Assembly: GCF_004168205.1 (NCBI RefSeq) | Contig: NZ_RCYB01000094.1 | Location: 1 to 7,199 of the forward strand | DNA length: 7,199 nt | Direction of reading: 5' to 3' | Source of the DNA: Catenibacterium sp. co_0103 | GTDB lineage: Bacteria; Bacillota_I; Bacilli_A; Erysipelotrichales; Coprobacillaceae | Shown: positions 1 through 6,944 of the stretch, one piece after another | Numbering within the stretch: position 1 is the stretch's first letter | How the letters are laid out: each line of letters starts with the position of its first letter | Position numbers and translations under genes: made by a program | Notes under the pieces: generated by a model | Seen by the model: only the letters and a program-made list of their open reading frames with translations | Told to the model about the DNA's origin: nothing | Databases searched by the model: none

Positions 1-168
1 AAAGGAACTGATATTAATACAATTGATAAGGAGACAACTATTGATATAAACAATAAAATAAACCAGAAGAAAAGAAAGATACTTGGATATCTTTCTTCTG
101 AAGAACTATTTCTTAACGAACTAGCTAAACTTAATGTAACTGGTAATACTATTTTCTATAAAAACTAG
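1..168 (+). CDS. IS30-family transposase, C-terminal fragment (5' end outside window)
   Basis: Frame 1 is open from the first base to a TAG at 166-168, giving 55 residues. It begins KGTDIN and contains KRKILGY followed by SSEELF. This matches the C-terminal signature of IS30-family DDE transposases, where a (P)KGT(D/x) motif is followed about 20-25 residues later by (P)RK.LGY.(T/S)P.E.F. The catalytic DDE core would lie off the left edge, so whether the element is intact cannot be judged. The IS30-type proline before RK is replaced here (NQKKRKILGY). The gene runs rightward, convergent with the peptidase-ending operon. I cannot identify the terminal inverted repeat with confidence in 169-260, though it should lie there if the element is complete. 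The family call rests on motif recognition from memory. Confidence 0.82.
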   Translation, partial: KGTDINTIDKETTIDINNKINQKKRKILGYLSSEELFLNELAKLNVTGNTIFYKN

Positions 169-259
169 CTTATCTTCTTATTTCCAGTTTCTGCTTGCAA
201 TTCGGGATATATCGATGTATTCAACTCTTTTCACTTTTTCAATAAATCTTTCAACAAGC

Positions 260-294
260 AAAAAAAGAATAGCCAGGAAACATCCTAACTATCC
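260..294 (-). terminator. Intrinsic terminator of the hisS-aspS-peptidase operon
   Basis: Read leftward, the RNA forms a 12-pair stem (GGAUAGUUAGGA with UCCUGGCUAUUC, using three G-U pairs), a 4-base loop, then a run of seven U (260-266). It starts 12 bases past the peptidase stop codon. On the + strand the G-U pairs become A-C mismatches, so the hairpin is strand-specific and serves the leftward operon rather than the convergent transposase. Confidence 0.9.
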
Positions 295-306
295 TTTCTA
301 CATGAA

Positions 307-1380
307 TTATTCAATTACAGTTAATTCCTTTGGATAACTGTTTAATACCTTACAGCCATCTTCAGTGACCATAACTAAGTCTTCAATACGAACTCCAAAA
401 TCACCCTGTAAATAAACACCAGGTTCAATTGAGAAAATCATACCAGGCTTTGCGATAATATCACTGACAGAAGATACATCACCAAATTCATGTACATCTT
501 TACCAATGAAATGACCTAAACGATGATTGAATTCTTTACCATAACCTGCTTCAGTAATTATATTTCTTGCGACTGCATCAATTTCAGATAATTTCATACC
601 TGGCTTGATGGCAGCTTCAGCTGCTTCATTTGCCTTTAATACAAGATTGTATACTTCTTTCTGCTTTTGGGATACTTCTTTATAGAAGAATGTTCTTGTC
701 ATATCAGAACAATATCCTTTATAGATACATCCCATATCAACGATAATAGAATCTCCTGGCTTTAAACGGCTATCATCGCATGAATGATGAGGGTTCGCCC
801 CATTGGCACCATAACCCATGATTGGACTAAATGAATGACCTGATGCACCTAATGACTTGTAGTAAGCAAGTAATGCTTCATCCATTTCAATTTCAGTCTT
901 ATCTGTTGCAAGTAATCTTTTTACTTCAGCCATTGCTGTATCATTCATTTCACTTGCTTTAAACATGAGTGCTTTTTCTTCATCATCCTTCTGCATTCTT
1001 ACTTCATCTACGCATAGTGATCCTAAAACATATTTAGCGTTGACGCGATCCTGTACAGGAATTAAGAAACGTGCTGGCATATTCTTATCTACACCAATCA
1101 CTTTTGCATCCTTTAAATAATCTGCAAGTAATGCTGGACCATTATCTGTATCATCAAACCAAGTAATAGGCATACCTAAGTCTTCTCCCACATAGAATAA
1201 GTTATTGAAGAATAACTGATGATTTCCTTTAGAAGAAAGAACCATAACATACATTCTTTCACCTGGATGATTGACATAATCTAATAAATAATCGATAGAA
1301 ACAGGGTCAGTGACTAATAGATAGTCAATGCCTCTTTCTTCCATTTTTTCTAATACTTTATTTATTCTCTTCTGATTCAT
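307..1380 (-). CDS. M24-family metallopeptidase, Xaa-Pro aminopeptidase / Xaa-Pro dipeptidase type
   Basis: A 357-residue cytosolic peptidase predicted to cleave N-terminal residues or dipeptides next to proline. Residues 1-125 form the creatinase-like N-terminal domain and about 135-350 the pita-bread catalytic domain. All five expected dimetal ligands are visible: D215 (VDMG), D226 (SDMTRT), H290 (RLGHFIG), E319 (IEPG) and E333 (RIEDL). The histidine pair in ANPHHS (198-199) fits the substrate-site His of the family. There is no signal peptide. The ATG at 1378-1380 is chosen because GAGGT lies 8 bases upstream; the longer frame would need an unsupported TTG at 1395. The start lies 23 bases inside the end of aspS, which implies translational coupling, and a terminator follows the stop. 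Family assignment is firm. Exact substrate class (aminopeptidase versus prolidase, pepP versus pepQ) cannot be read from sequence, so no symbol is given. Confidence 0.93.
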   Translation of the reverse strand: MNQKRINKVLEKMEERGIDYLLVTDPVSIDYLLDYVNHPGERMYVMVLSSKGNHQLFFNNLFYVGEDLGMPITWFDDTDNGPALLADYLKDAKVIGVDKNMPARFLIPVQDRVNAKYVLGSLCVDEVRMQKDDEEKALMFKASEMNDTAMAEVKRLLATDKTEIEMDEALLAYYKSLGASGHSFSPIMGYGANGANPHHSCDDSRLKPGDSIIVDMGCIYKGYCSDMTRTFFYKEVSQKQKEVYNLVLKANEAAEAAIKPGMKLSEIDAVARNIITEAGYGKEFNHRLGHFIGKDVHEFGDVSSVSDIIAKPGMIFSIEPGVYLQGDFGVRIEDLVMVTEDGCKVLNSYPKELTVIE

Positions 1381-3124
1381 ATTCAGTAACCTCAATTCCT
1401 AAGTCCTTTAACTGATCATTGTCTACTGGTGTAGGTGCTTTTGACATTGGACAAGTTGCACTTGTATTCTTAGGGAAGGCAATAACGTCTCTTAAAGAAT
1501 CACATCCACAAAGTAACATTGCGAAACGGTCTAATCCTAATGCGAATCCAGCATGTGGTGGTGCACCGTATCTAAATGCATCCACAAACCAGCCAAACTG
1601 TGCATCAATTCTTTCCTGTGTGAATCCTAAAGCCTTGAAGGCACGATCCTGTAATTCTTCTTCATAGATTCTCTGAGATCCACCACCTAGTTCGAAACCG
1701 TTTAAGACGATATCATAAGCATCTGCTAAGCAGTTTGCTGGATCTGTATCAATCTTATCTAGATCAGAATCCTTTGGACGAGTGAATGGATGATGCATTG
1801 CATAGTATCTTCCATCTTCTTCAGAATATTCAAACATTGGGAAATCAACAACCCATAAGAAGTTGAACTGACGAGGATCATATAACTTTAATTCTTTACC
1901 TAAATGATTTCTGATTGCTGCAAGAGCATCACATACAACCATGTAATGAGTATCACTCACAAATAGTAATAAGTCTCCTACCTCAGCATTCATCTTTTCT
2001 AATAAAGCGCTCATCTGTTCTTCAGTAAAGAACTTAGCAATAGGTCCAGATACACCCTTATCAGTCACTTTTAACCAAGCAAGACCTTTAGCCTTATATT
2101 TCTTAGCAAGTTCAGTTAAAGCATCAATCTTCTTACGTGAATAGTTATCTGCTTCACCCTTGACATTAATACCTTTTACATGTCCTCCTGCTTCGAGCGC
2201 ACTCTTGAATACCGTAAAGTCAACATCCTTCACTGTTTCATTTAAGTTAACAAGCTTTAAATCAAAACGTGTATCAGGCTTATCGATTCCATAAGTTTCC
2301 ATTGCATCATGCCATGTCATTCTTGGGAATGGTAACTGAACATCGATGTCCATAACATCTTTCATAACCTTCTTGATTAAGCCTTCACCAATACCAATAA
2401 CCTGATCAGTATTCATGAAACTCATTTCTACGTCCACCTGAGTGAATTCTGGCTGACGGTCAGCACGTAAGTCTTCATCACGGAAACATCTAGCAATCTG
2501 ATAATAACGTTCAAAACCAGCTACCATTAATAACTGCTTAAATAACTGTGGAGACTGTGGTAATGCATAAAATGAGCCATTATGTACACGTGAAGGTACT
2601 AAGAAGTCTCTTGCACCTTCTGGTGTAGATTTATTTAAATATGGTGTTTCAATTTCTACGAATTCTTCACTATCTAAATATTCATGAATAGCTCTGACAA
2701 TCTTAGCACGTCTCATGATGTTCTTTTGAAGAGCTGGACGTCTTAAATCAAGATAACGATATTTCATTCTTGTTTCTTCTAAGGCATCAGTTTCGTCCGC
2801 AATAATCATAGGAGTAGTCGCTGCCTTATTGACAATCTTTACTTCTTCAGCCTGGATTTCAATATCACCAGTTGGCATATCTGGGTTCTTAGAACTTCTT
2901 TCTACGACAGTACCTTTGATATCAAGAATATATTCGTTCTTAACATCCTTTAACTGTTCATTAAATGATTCATCAAAGATTACCTGTGTAATACCATGAC
3001 GGTCTCTTAAATCTACAAAGACTAAAGCACCTAAGTTTCTCTTTTTAGCTACCCAGCCAATAAGTTCTACTTTTTTATTGACATCAGTGATTCTTAGTTC
3101 TCCATTGTTGTGAGTTCTATTCAT
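1358..3124 (-). CDS. aspS: Aspartyl-tRNA synthetase (class IIb)
   Basis: Charges tRNA-Asp with aspartate in the cytosol. The 588-residue length is typical of bacterial AspRS. Domain order is as expected: N-terminal OB-fold anticodon-binding domain (about 1-105, with GWVAKKRNLG at 23-32); class II core with motif 1 region leading to ETPYLNKSTPEGARDFLVPSR (159-179); PQSPQLFKQ (189-197); motif 2 FRDEDLRADRQPEFTQ (214-229); a bacterial-type GAD insertion (about 285-415); FELGGGSQRIY (477-487); and motif 3 GFALGLDR (526-533). L31 in RNLG matches the residue usually seen in discriminating (tRNA-Asp-specific) bacterial enzymes, a weak hint only. The start at 3122-3124 is placed by AAGGAG 9 bases upstream. 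An ATG at 3130 is only 3 bases from that site, and a TTG at 3154 has no support. It overlaps hisS by 8 bases and the peptidase gene by 23. Confidence 0.98.
   Translation of the reverse strand: MNRTHNNGELRITDVNKKVELIGWVAKKRNLGALVFVDLRDRHGITQVIFDESFNEQLKDVKNEYILDIKGTVVERSSKNPDMPTGDIEIQAEEVKIVNKAATTPMIIADETDALEETRMKYRYLDLRRPALQKNIMRRAKIVRAIHEYLDSEEFVEIETPYLNKSTPEGARDFLVPSRVHNGSFYALPQSPQLFKQLLMVAGFERYYQIARCFRDEDLRADRQPEFTQVDVEMSFMNTDQVIGIGEGLIKKVMKDVMDIDVQLPFPRMTWHDAMETYGIDKPDTRFDLKLVNLNETVKDVDFTVFKSALEAGGHVKGINVKGEADNYSRKKIDALTELAKKYKAKGLAWLKVTDKGVSGPIAKFFTEEQMSALLEKMNAEVGDLLLFVSDTHYMVVCDALAAIRNHLGKELKLYDPRQFNFLWVVDFPMFEYSEEDGRYYAMHHPFTRPKDSDLDKIDTDPANCLADAYDIVLNGFELGGGSQRIYEEELQDRAFKALGFTQERIDAQFGWFVDAFRYGAPPHAGFALGLDRFAMLLCGCDSLRDVIAFPKNTSATCPMSKAPTPVDNDQLKDLGIEVTEYESEENK
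1389..1393 (-). promoter_or_regulatory. Ribosome binding site of the M24 peptidase, inside aspS
   Basis: GAGGT, read leftward, sits 8 bases before the ATG at 1378-1380. It lies within the last codons of aspS and decides the start against the in-frame TTG at 1395, which would overlap this site. Confidence 0.7.
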
Positions 3125-4397
3125 GTTCATGATCTCCTTCATAATGATTTTCAATATAACTTAAGATATCTTCTAATTTAACTTCACTCTGTTCTTTAGA
3201 ATGATTGCAGCGAATATTAACATATTCACCCTTAACTTCATCTTCACCAATAATAATAGAAAGATGTGCACCAAAACGGTCACTAGACTTGAATTGTCCT
3301 TTTAAGCCTCTACCTGCATAATCCATATCACAAGTAAAGCCATTTGCTCTAAGCATTGTGATGATCTGCATTGCTAAATCTCTTGCTTCATCACCTAGAG
3401 GCATAACATAAACATCAATACCATTTTCTTCATCTTCTTCGTCATCTAATGCAAGCATCAATCTTTCCATACCAAATGCAAAGCCTACACCAGGAGTTGC
3501 AGGACCTCCAAGTTCTTCAACAAGGCCATTGTAGCGTCCTCCACCACCAACAGTAGAACCAGCTCCTAACTTTGGATCATCACTGATGATTTCAAATACT
3601 GTATGAGAATAGTAGTCTAATCCTCTTACTAAATTCGTATCTACAACATATTCGATTTCTAAATCATCTAATAAACTGCAGACTTTATCGAAATGTACTT
3701 TCGCTTTTTCACTTAAATAATCAATTGTACGAGGAGCAGAAGCCATGACTGGATTCTTCGCATCGACTTTACAGTCTAGAATTCTTAATGGGTTCTTTTC
3801 AAAACGTGCCTGACAGTCTTCACATAAATCATTAAGCACTGGTCTGAAATGATTCTTTAAAGCTTCTCTATATGCAGTTCTTGATTCATCATCACCTAAT
3901 GAGTTAATATGTAATTTGATATTCTTAATACCTAATGCTTCAACGATAGTCACTGCCATCAACATACATTCAACATCTACGTATGGTGATTCAACACCTA
4001 ACATTTCTACACCGAACTGGTGGAACTGTCTCTGTCTACCATTTTGTGGACGTTCATATCTAAACATTGGTCCCATATAGTAAACCTTCTGTAACTTTTC
4101 AGGTAAAGCATACATCTTATTTTCTACATATGCTCTTGCAATACCTGCAGTTCCTTCTGGTCTTAAAGTAAGAGAACGATCTCCCTTATCCTTAAATGTA
4201 TACATTTCTTTAGTTACTACATCTGTCGTATCACCAACTGCACGGCTAAATAATTCTGTGTGTTCAAAGATTGGTGTACGCATTTCTTTTACGTTGTAAT
4301 TTGCGGCAACAGTTCTTAATAGCTGTTCCATTTCAATCCATTTTTCTGAATTTTCAGGGGTAATATCTACTGTCCCTCTTGGTCTATTGTATTTCAT
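3117..4397 (-). CDS. hisS: Histidyl-tRNA synthetase (class IIa)
   Basis: Charges tRNA-His with histidine. The protein has 426 residues, normal for bacterial HisRS. Visible signatures: N-terminal RPRGT(V)D (5-11) and motif 1 region MRTPIFEHTELFSR (39-52); motif 2 from YMGPMFRYERPQ to QFHQFGVEMLG (107-134); an insertion with LCEDC and LDCK (191-210), typical of the family; the histidine-specific motif LVRGLDYYSHTVFE (256-269) with catalytic Arg258; the glycine-rich GGGGRYNGL motif (284-292); motif 3 GVGFAFGMERL (303-313); and a C-terminal anticodon-binding domain (about 325-415). The tail ends in an acidic/histidine stretch. Start chosen at ATG 4395-4397 because AAAGGAGG (4403-4410) lies 5 bases upstream; the reading frame upstream runs through the T-box terminator and is not coding. 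It is the first gene under T-box control and overlaps aspS by 8 bases. Confidence 0.98.
   Translation of the reverse strand: MKYNRPRGTVDITPENSEKWIEMEQLLRTVAANYNVKEMRTPIFEHTELFSRAVGDTTDVVTKEMYTFKDKGDRSLTLRPEGTAGIARAYVENKMYALPEKLQKVYYMGPMFRYERPQNGRQRQFHQFGVEMLGVESPYVDVECMLMAVTIVEALGIKNIKLHINSLGDDESRTAYREALKNHFRPVLNDLCEDCQARFEKNPLRILDCKVDAKNPVMASAPRTIDYLSEKAKVHFDKVCSLLDDLEIEYVVDTNLVRGLDYYSHTVFEIISDDPKLGAGSTVGGGGRYNGLVEELGGPATPGVGFAFGMERLMLALDDEEDEENGIDVYVMPLGDEARDLAMQIITMLRANGFTCDMDYAGRGLKGQFKSSDRFGAHLSIIIGEDEVKGEYVNIRCNHSKEQSEVKLEDILSYIENHYEGDHEHE
3134..3139 (-). promoter_or_regulatory. Ribosome binding site of aspS, inside the hisS 3' end
   Basis: AAGGAG, read leftward, is 9 bases before the ATG at 3124 and 3 bases before the ATG at 3130. 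The spacing selects the downstream ATG, giving a protein starting MNRTHNN, the usual AspRS N-terminus length. The site lies inside the last codons of hisS, so aspS translation is probably coupled to hisS. Confidence 0.75.
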
Positions 4398-4412
4398 GAG
4401 TTCCTCCTTTAT

Positions 4413-4445
4413 AAAAATAAAAAACGTCCTTAATCTAAGGACGTT
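4413..4445 (-). terminator. T-box attenuator terminator
   Basis: A perfect 10-base inverted repeat (4423-4432 and 4436-4445, leftward AACGUCCUUA / UAAGGACGUU) with a 3-base loop is followed by a U-rich tract broken by single A residues. Its 5' arm overlaps the antiterminator partner of the T-box sequence, so the two structures exclude each other. It lies immediately before the hisS ribosome binding site. Confidence 0.95.
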
Positions 4446-4449
4446 AATA

Positions 4450-4463
4450 CGCGGTACCACCTT
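4450..4463 (-). promoter_or_regulatory. Conserved T-box sequence / antiterminator 5' arm
   Basis: Leftward reading AAGGUGGUACCGCG is an essentially canonical T-box. AAGG and GCG can pair with CCUU and CGU in the 5' arm of the terminator (4429-4432 region), forming the antiterminator around a UGGUACC bulge. UGGU would pair with the tRNA 3' end NCCA; its last base U would face the discriminator base. Confidence 0.95.
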
Positions 4464-4535
4464 AGTTCATGAATAAATCATGCACTTTACTTAGTTATAA
4501 CGTTACCAACGTGCTTTTTTAAAGCATTCTCCAAA

Positions 4536-4540
4536 GTGTC
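4536..4540 (-). promoter_or_regulatory. Overlapping T-box specifier: GAC (Asp) and CAC (His)
   Basis: The leftward RNA reads GGGACACUUUGGAG. GAC (4538-4540) is followed directly by ACUUUGGAG, the usual specifier register with a purine immediately 3' of the codon. CAC (4536-4538) shares one base with it and is shifted by two, with U as its 3' neighbour. The genes controlled are hisS and aspS, matching both codons. Position is inferred from the family pattern, not from a computed fold. Confidence 0.75.
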
Positions 4541-4625
4541 CCATAACTTCTCATTAGTCATTTCCACCAGCCATGACCTCTCTATCAATGTCCATTACTT
4601 AATCTTCTTCACTGAATATAAGGTG

Positions 4626-4654
4626 ATTATAAATCAAAAGTATATTTAATTCAA
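4626..4654 (-). promoter_or_regulatory. Sigma-A type promoter of the hisS operon
   Basis: Leftward: -35 TTGAAT (4649-4654, four of six consensus bases), a 17-base spacer, and a perfect -10 TATAAT (4626-4631). Transcription would start near 4619, at the 5' edge of the T-box leader. The -35 begins 4 bases after the rel stop codon, so the promoter occupies almost the whole rel-leader gap. Confidence 0.85.
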
Positions 4655-4658
4655 GTCA

Positions 4659-6875
4659 CTAATGAATTACACGGCGAATTTCTGCAACACCCTGTACTTT
4701 ATTCATATTATCAATTGTATTCTGTAAGATTTCTGCATTCTCTACAGACAATGTTAAACGAATATGAGCATCTAAATCCATGATGTTCGCATTGATTTTA
4801 AGAATATTGACCTTTACCTGACTTAAACATGTCACAATATCACTTAATAAATTAGGACGATCTAATCCAACGACTTCTAGATCCACATTAAAGCGCTTCT
4901 GTTCAATATTAGGATAATCCCAATAAACATCAATCAAACGTCCTTTTACGACACTCTTGACATTTGGACAATCCGCACGATGAATCTTGATTCCCTGTCC
5001 TTTAGATACAAAACCAACAATCTTGTCACCAGGAATAGGATTACAGCATTTAGATAATTGCATCTTTAGCCCATCTACACCAGTAACTGCCACACCAATA
5101 CTCTTCTCATGTTTCTTATTTAATTCCTGAATATTGTTGTTGTGGCGAAGGATTTGAGACAAGTTATCAAAGAATCCTCTCTTTTGTGGGGCCACTTTAT
5201 CAAGAAGTGTAGAAGCAGTCGCATGCTTCTTACCTAATGCAAAGAGTACATCATCAAATGTATTGGCGCCAAATGAGCCAAGATAAGTTCTATAAGTATC
5301 AGGACTCATATAAGTCTTTTCATCAAGCTGTCTTGCTCTGATTTCATCTCTAAGAAGTCTTCTTCCTTCTTCAATAATCTGTTTCTTATTTTCTTCTTCA
5401 TGTTTTGTGATATATTGACGAATCTTATTACGAGCACCCGCTGTTCTTACAAACTTCAACCAGCCTTCACTTGGACCAGAATTCTTATTAGTCTTGATTT
5501 CTACAATATCACCTGTTCTTAATTTGGTATCAAAAGGAACCATAACACCATTCACAATTGCTCCAACCGCATGATGTCCAACTTCTGTATGAACACGATA
5601 TGCAAAGTCAATCGGTGTAGACCCATTTGGTAATTCTACAATACGACCTGCAGGTGTTAAAGCATAAACATTGGCTTCAAAGATATCACGTTGTAACGTA
5701 TTATAAAAATCTTTAGCTTCATTATCTTTCATTTCATCACTTACAGTAATGAACTCACTCATCCACTGAAGCTTTTCTCCAATTTCCTTCTGTTCCTGTT
5801 TCGCATTATACTTCTTACCTTCTTTATAACGCCAATGAGATGCAACCCCTCTTTCAGCGAGTTCATCCATCTCTTCAGTACGAATCTGGATTTCAAATAC
5901 ATAGCCCTTTTCACCAATCACAGATGTATGTAATGACTGATACATATTAGGCTTAGGCATGGCAATATAATCCTTAAAACGTCCAGGAATCGCACGATAT
6001 TTCTCATGCATAATACCTAATACTTCATAACATTCATTCTTAGTTTGTACAATAATACGTAAAGCATTCAAATCATAGATTTCATCAAAACGCTTATGCT
6101 TATAAACCATCTTTTTATAAATAGAATAAATATGCTTAGCACGACCCTTAATACGATAACTGATGCTAGTTCCTTCTAAGTTCTTTTCAACTGACTTAAT
6201 CATTGCATCAACAGAATCTTTTCTTTCACTCTTCTTCTTATCAAGAAGTGCCGCAATTTCTTTATAAGCTTTAGGATCAAGATATAATAAGCATAAATCT
6301 TCTAGTTCTACTCTAATATCATTAATACCTAAACGATGCGCAATTGGCGCATAGACTTCTAATGTTTCTCTAGAAATACGCTGTTGCTTATCCGGTCTCA
6401 TATATTGAAGCGTACGCATATTATGGAGTCTATCAGCTAATTTAATCAAGATAACACGAATATCCTTAGCCATCGCAATATAGATCTTACGATGATTTTC
6501 AGCATGGAAATCACTTTCTTCCATATAAGGCATCTTAGTGATCTTAGTAACACCCTCTACTAGAGTAGTAACTTCTTCACCAAATCTCTCAACCATTTCT
6601 TCTCGAGGCACATCACAATCTTCCATAACATCATGAAGAAGTCCTGCTGCAATAGTAATTGGTCCAGTCTGTAATGTTGCAAGAATATAAGCAACCCAGA
6701 TCAAATGAATTGTATAAGGTTCACCACTTCTTCTTTTCTGTTCCTTATGCTTCACCATAATAAAGTCATAAGCCTTTTGAATCAGGGCTAAACTTTCTTC
6801 TTTTGTGATATATGTTTTTACAAGAGCAAGGACGTCGTCGTAACTCATTGGGTCCCCTGCACCTTTATATTTCAT
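4659..6875 (-). CDS. rel: Bifunctional (p)ppGpp synthetase/hydrolase, long RelA/SpoT homologue (Rel)
   Basis: Stringent-response enzyme that makes (p)ppGpp from ATP and GDP/GTP on ribosomes stalled with uncharged tRNA, and hydrolyses it otherwise. The 738 residues are the usual length. The HD hydrolase domain (about 30-190) has H57, H81-D82, E85-D86 and D148/N152 (LADRLHNMRT), so it appears active. The synthetase domain (about 240-350) has GRAKHIYSIYKKM (244-256), D268, RFKDYIAMPKPNMYQSLHT (299-317) and E328 in EIQIRT. The RFKD motif is the form found in bifunctional rather than synthetase-only enzymes. TGS spans about 400-460, followed by a helical region, a zinc-finger-like CC (610-611) with H632/C636, and a C-terminal ACT domain (about 662-738). 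One oddity is HLIWVA (57-62) where HP..VA is usual. The start at 6875 has AGGGGGTG 5 bases upstream; an alternative ATG at 6848 also has AGGGG. No dtd or other gene separates rel from the hisS leader. Confidence 0.97.
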   Translation of the reverse strand: MKYKGAGDPMSYDDVLALVKTYITKEESLALIQKAYDFIMVKHKEQKRRSGEPYTIHLIWVAYILATLQTGPITIAAGLLHDVMEDCDVPREEMVERFGEEVTTLVEGVTKITKMPYMEESDFHAENHRKIYIAMAKDIRVILIKLADRLHNMRTLQYMRPDKQQRISRETLEVYAPIAHRLGINDIRVELEDLCLLYLDPKAYKEIAALLDKKKSERKDSVDAMIKSVEKNLEGTSISYRIKGRAKHIYSIYKKMVYKHKRFDEIYDLNALRIIVQTKNECYEVLGIMHEKYRAIPGRFKDYIAMPKPNMYQSLHTSVIGEKGYVFEIQIRTEEMDELAERGVASHWRYKEGKKYNAKQEQKEIGEKLQWMSEFITVSDEMKDNEAKDFYNTLQRDIFEANVYALTPAGRIVELPNGSTPIDFAYRVHTEVGHHAVGAIVNGVMVPFDTKLRTGDIVEIKTNKNSGPSEGWLKFVRTAGARNKIRQYITKHEEENKKQIIEEGRRLLRDEIRARQLDEKTYMSPDTYRTYLGSFGANTFDDVLFALGKKHATASTLLDKVAPQKRGFFDNLSQILRHNNNIQELNKKHEKSIGVAVTGVDGLKMQLSKCCNPIPGDKIVGFVSKGQGIKIHRADCPNVKSVVKGRLIDVYWDYPNIEQKRFNVDLEVVGLDRPNLLSDIVTCLSQVKVNILKINANIMDLDAHIRLTLSVENAEILQNTIDNMNKVQGVAEIRRVIH

Positions 6876-6880
6876 AATAA

Positions 6881-6888
6881 CACCCCCT
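6881..6888 (-). promoter_or_regulatory. Ribosome binding site of rel
   Basis: Leftward AGGGGGTG matches AGGAGGTG at seven of eight bases and is 5 bases before the ATG at 6873-6875. This favours the longer start over the ATG at 6846-6848, whose own AGGGG (about 6854-6858) is a weaker match. Confidence 0.75.
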
Positions 6889-6902
6889 CGTGTATCATCT
6901 CA

Positions 6903-6911
6903 ATTATAACA
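6903..6911 (-). promoter_or_regulatory. Extended -10 promoter of rel
   Basis: Leftward TGTTATAAT gives an extended -10 (TGN plus perfect TATAAT). The -35 region at a 17-base spacing, TTCATG (6926-6931), matches consensus at only three positions, as is common for extended -10 promoters. Transcription would begin near 6896, leaving a leader of about 20 bases with no room for an attenuator. Confidence 0.7.
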
Positions 6912-6944
6912 TAATTCACTACTAACATGAAGAGACTAAGAAAG

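Larger units (their letters stand above)
4413..4619 (-). promoter_or_regulatory. T-box leader (tRNA-sensing riboswitch) of hisS-aspS-peptidase
   Basis: Read leftward from about 4619, this ~205-base leader has the full T-box order. Stem I (about 4525-4614) carries an AGAGAG run and a distal hairpin (GUCAU 4573-4577 pairing AUGAC 4557-4561, loop GGCUGGUGGAA). The specifier region follows at 4536-4542, before the conserved CUUUGGAG. Then come a stem with 6 pairs (4512-4517 / 4521-4526) and another hairpin (4468-4472 / 4478-4482). The T-box sequence is at 4450-4463 and the terminator at 4413-4445. Uncharged tRNA would pair with the specifier and with the UGGU bulge, stabilising the antiterminator and allowing transcription into hisS. 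This mechanism is known for the family; the pairing assignments are by eye. Confidence 0.95.

Noticed and set aside
169..259. Terminal inverted repeat of the IS30 element around TTGCAATTCGGGATAT (198-213)
   Set aside because: The other end of the element is outside the window, so no repeat pair can be matched, and I do not recall a specific IS with this end.
1419..1667. An 82-codon open frame on the + strand
   Set aside because: It lies wholly inside aspS on the opposite strand, over conserved motif 3 codons, has no ribosome binding site of note, and its translation resembles no known protein. It is a shadow of aspS.
4398..4460. N-terminal extension of hisS from a codon at 4460
   Set aside because: This stretch is the T-box terminator and ribosome binding site. 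The ATG at 4397 has an ideal AAAGGAGG and gives the standard HisRS N-terminus.
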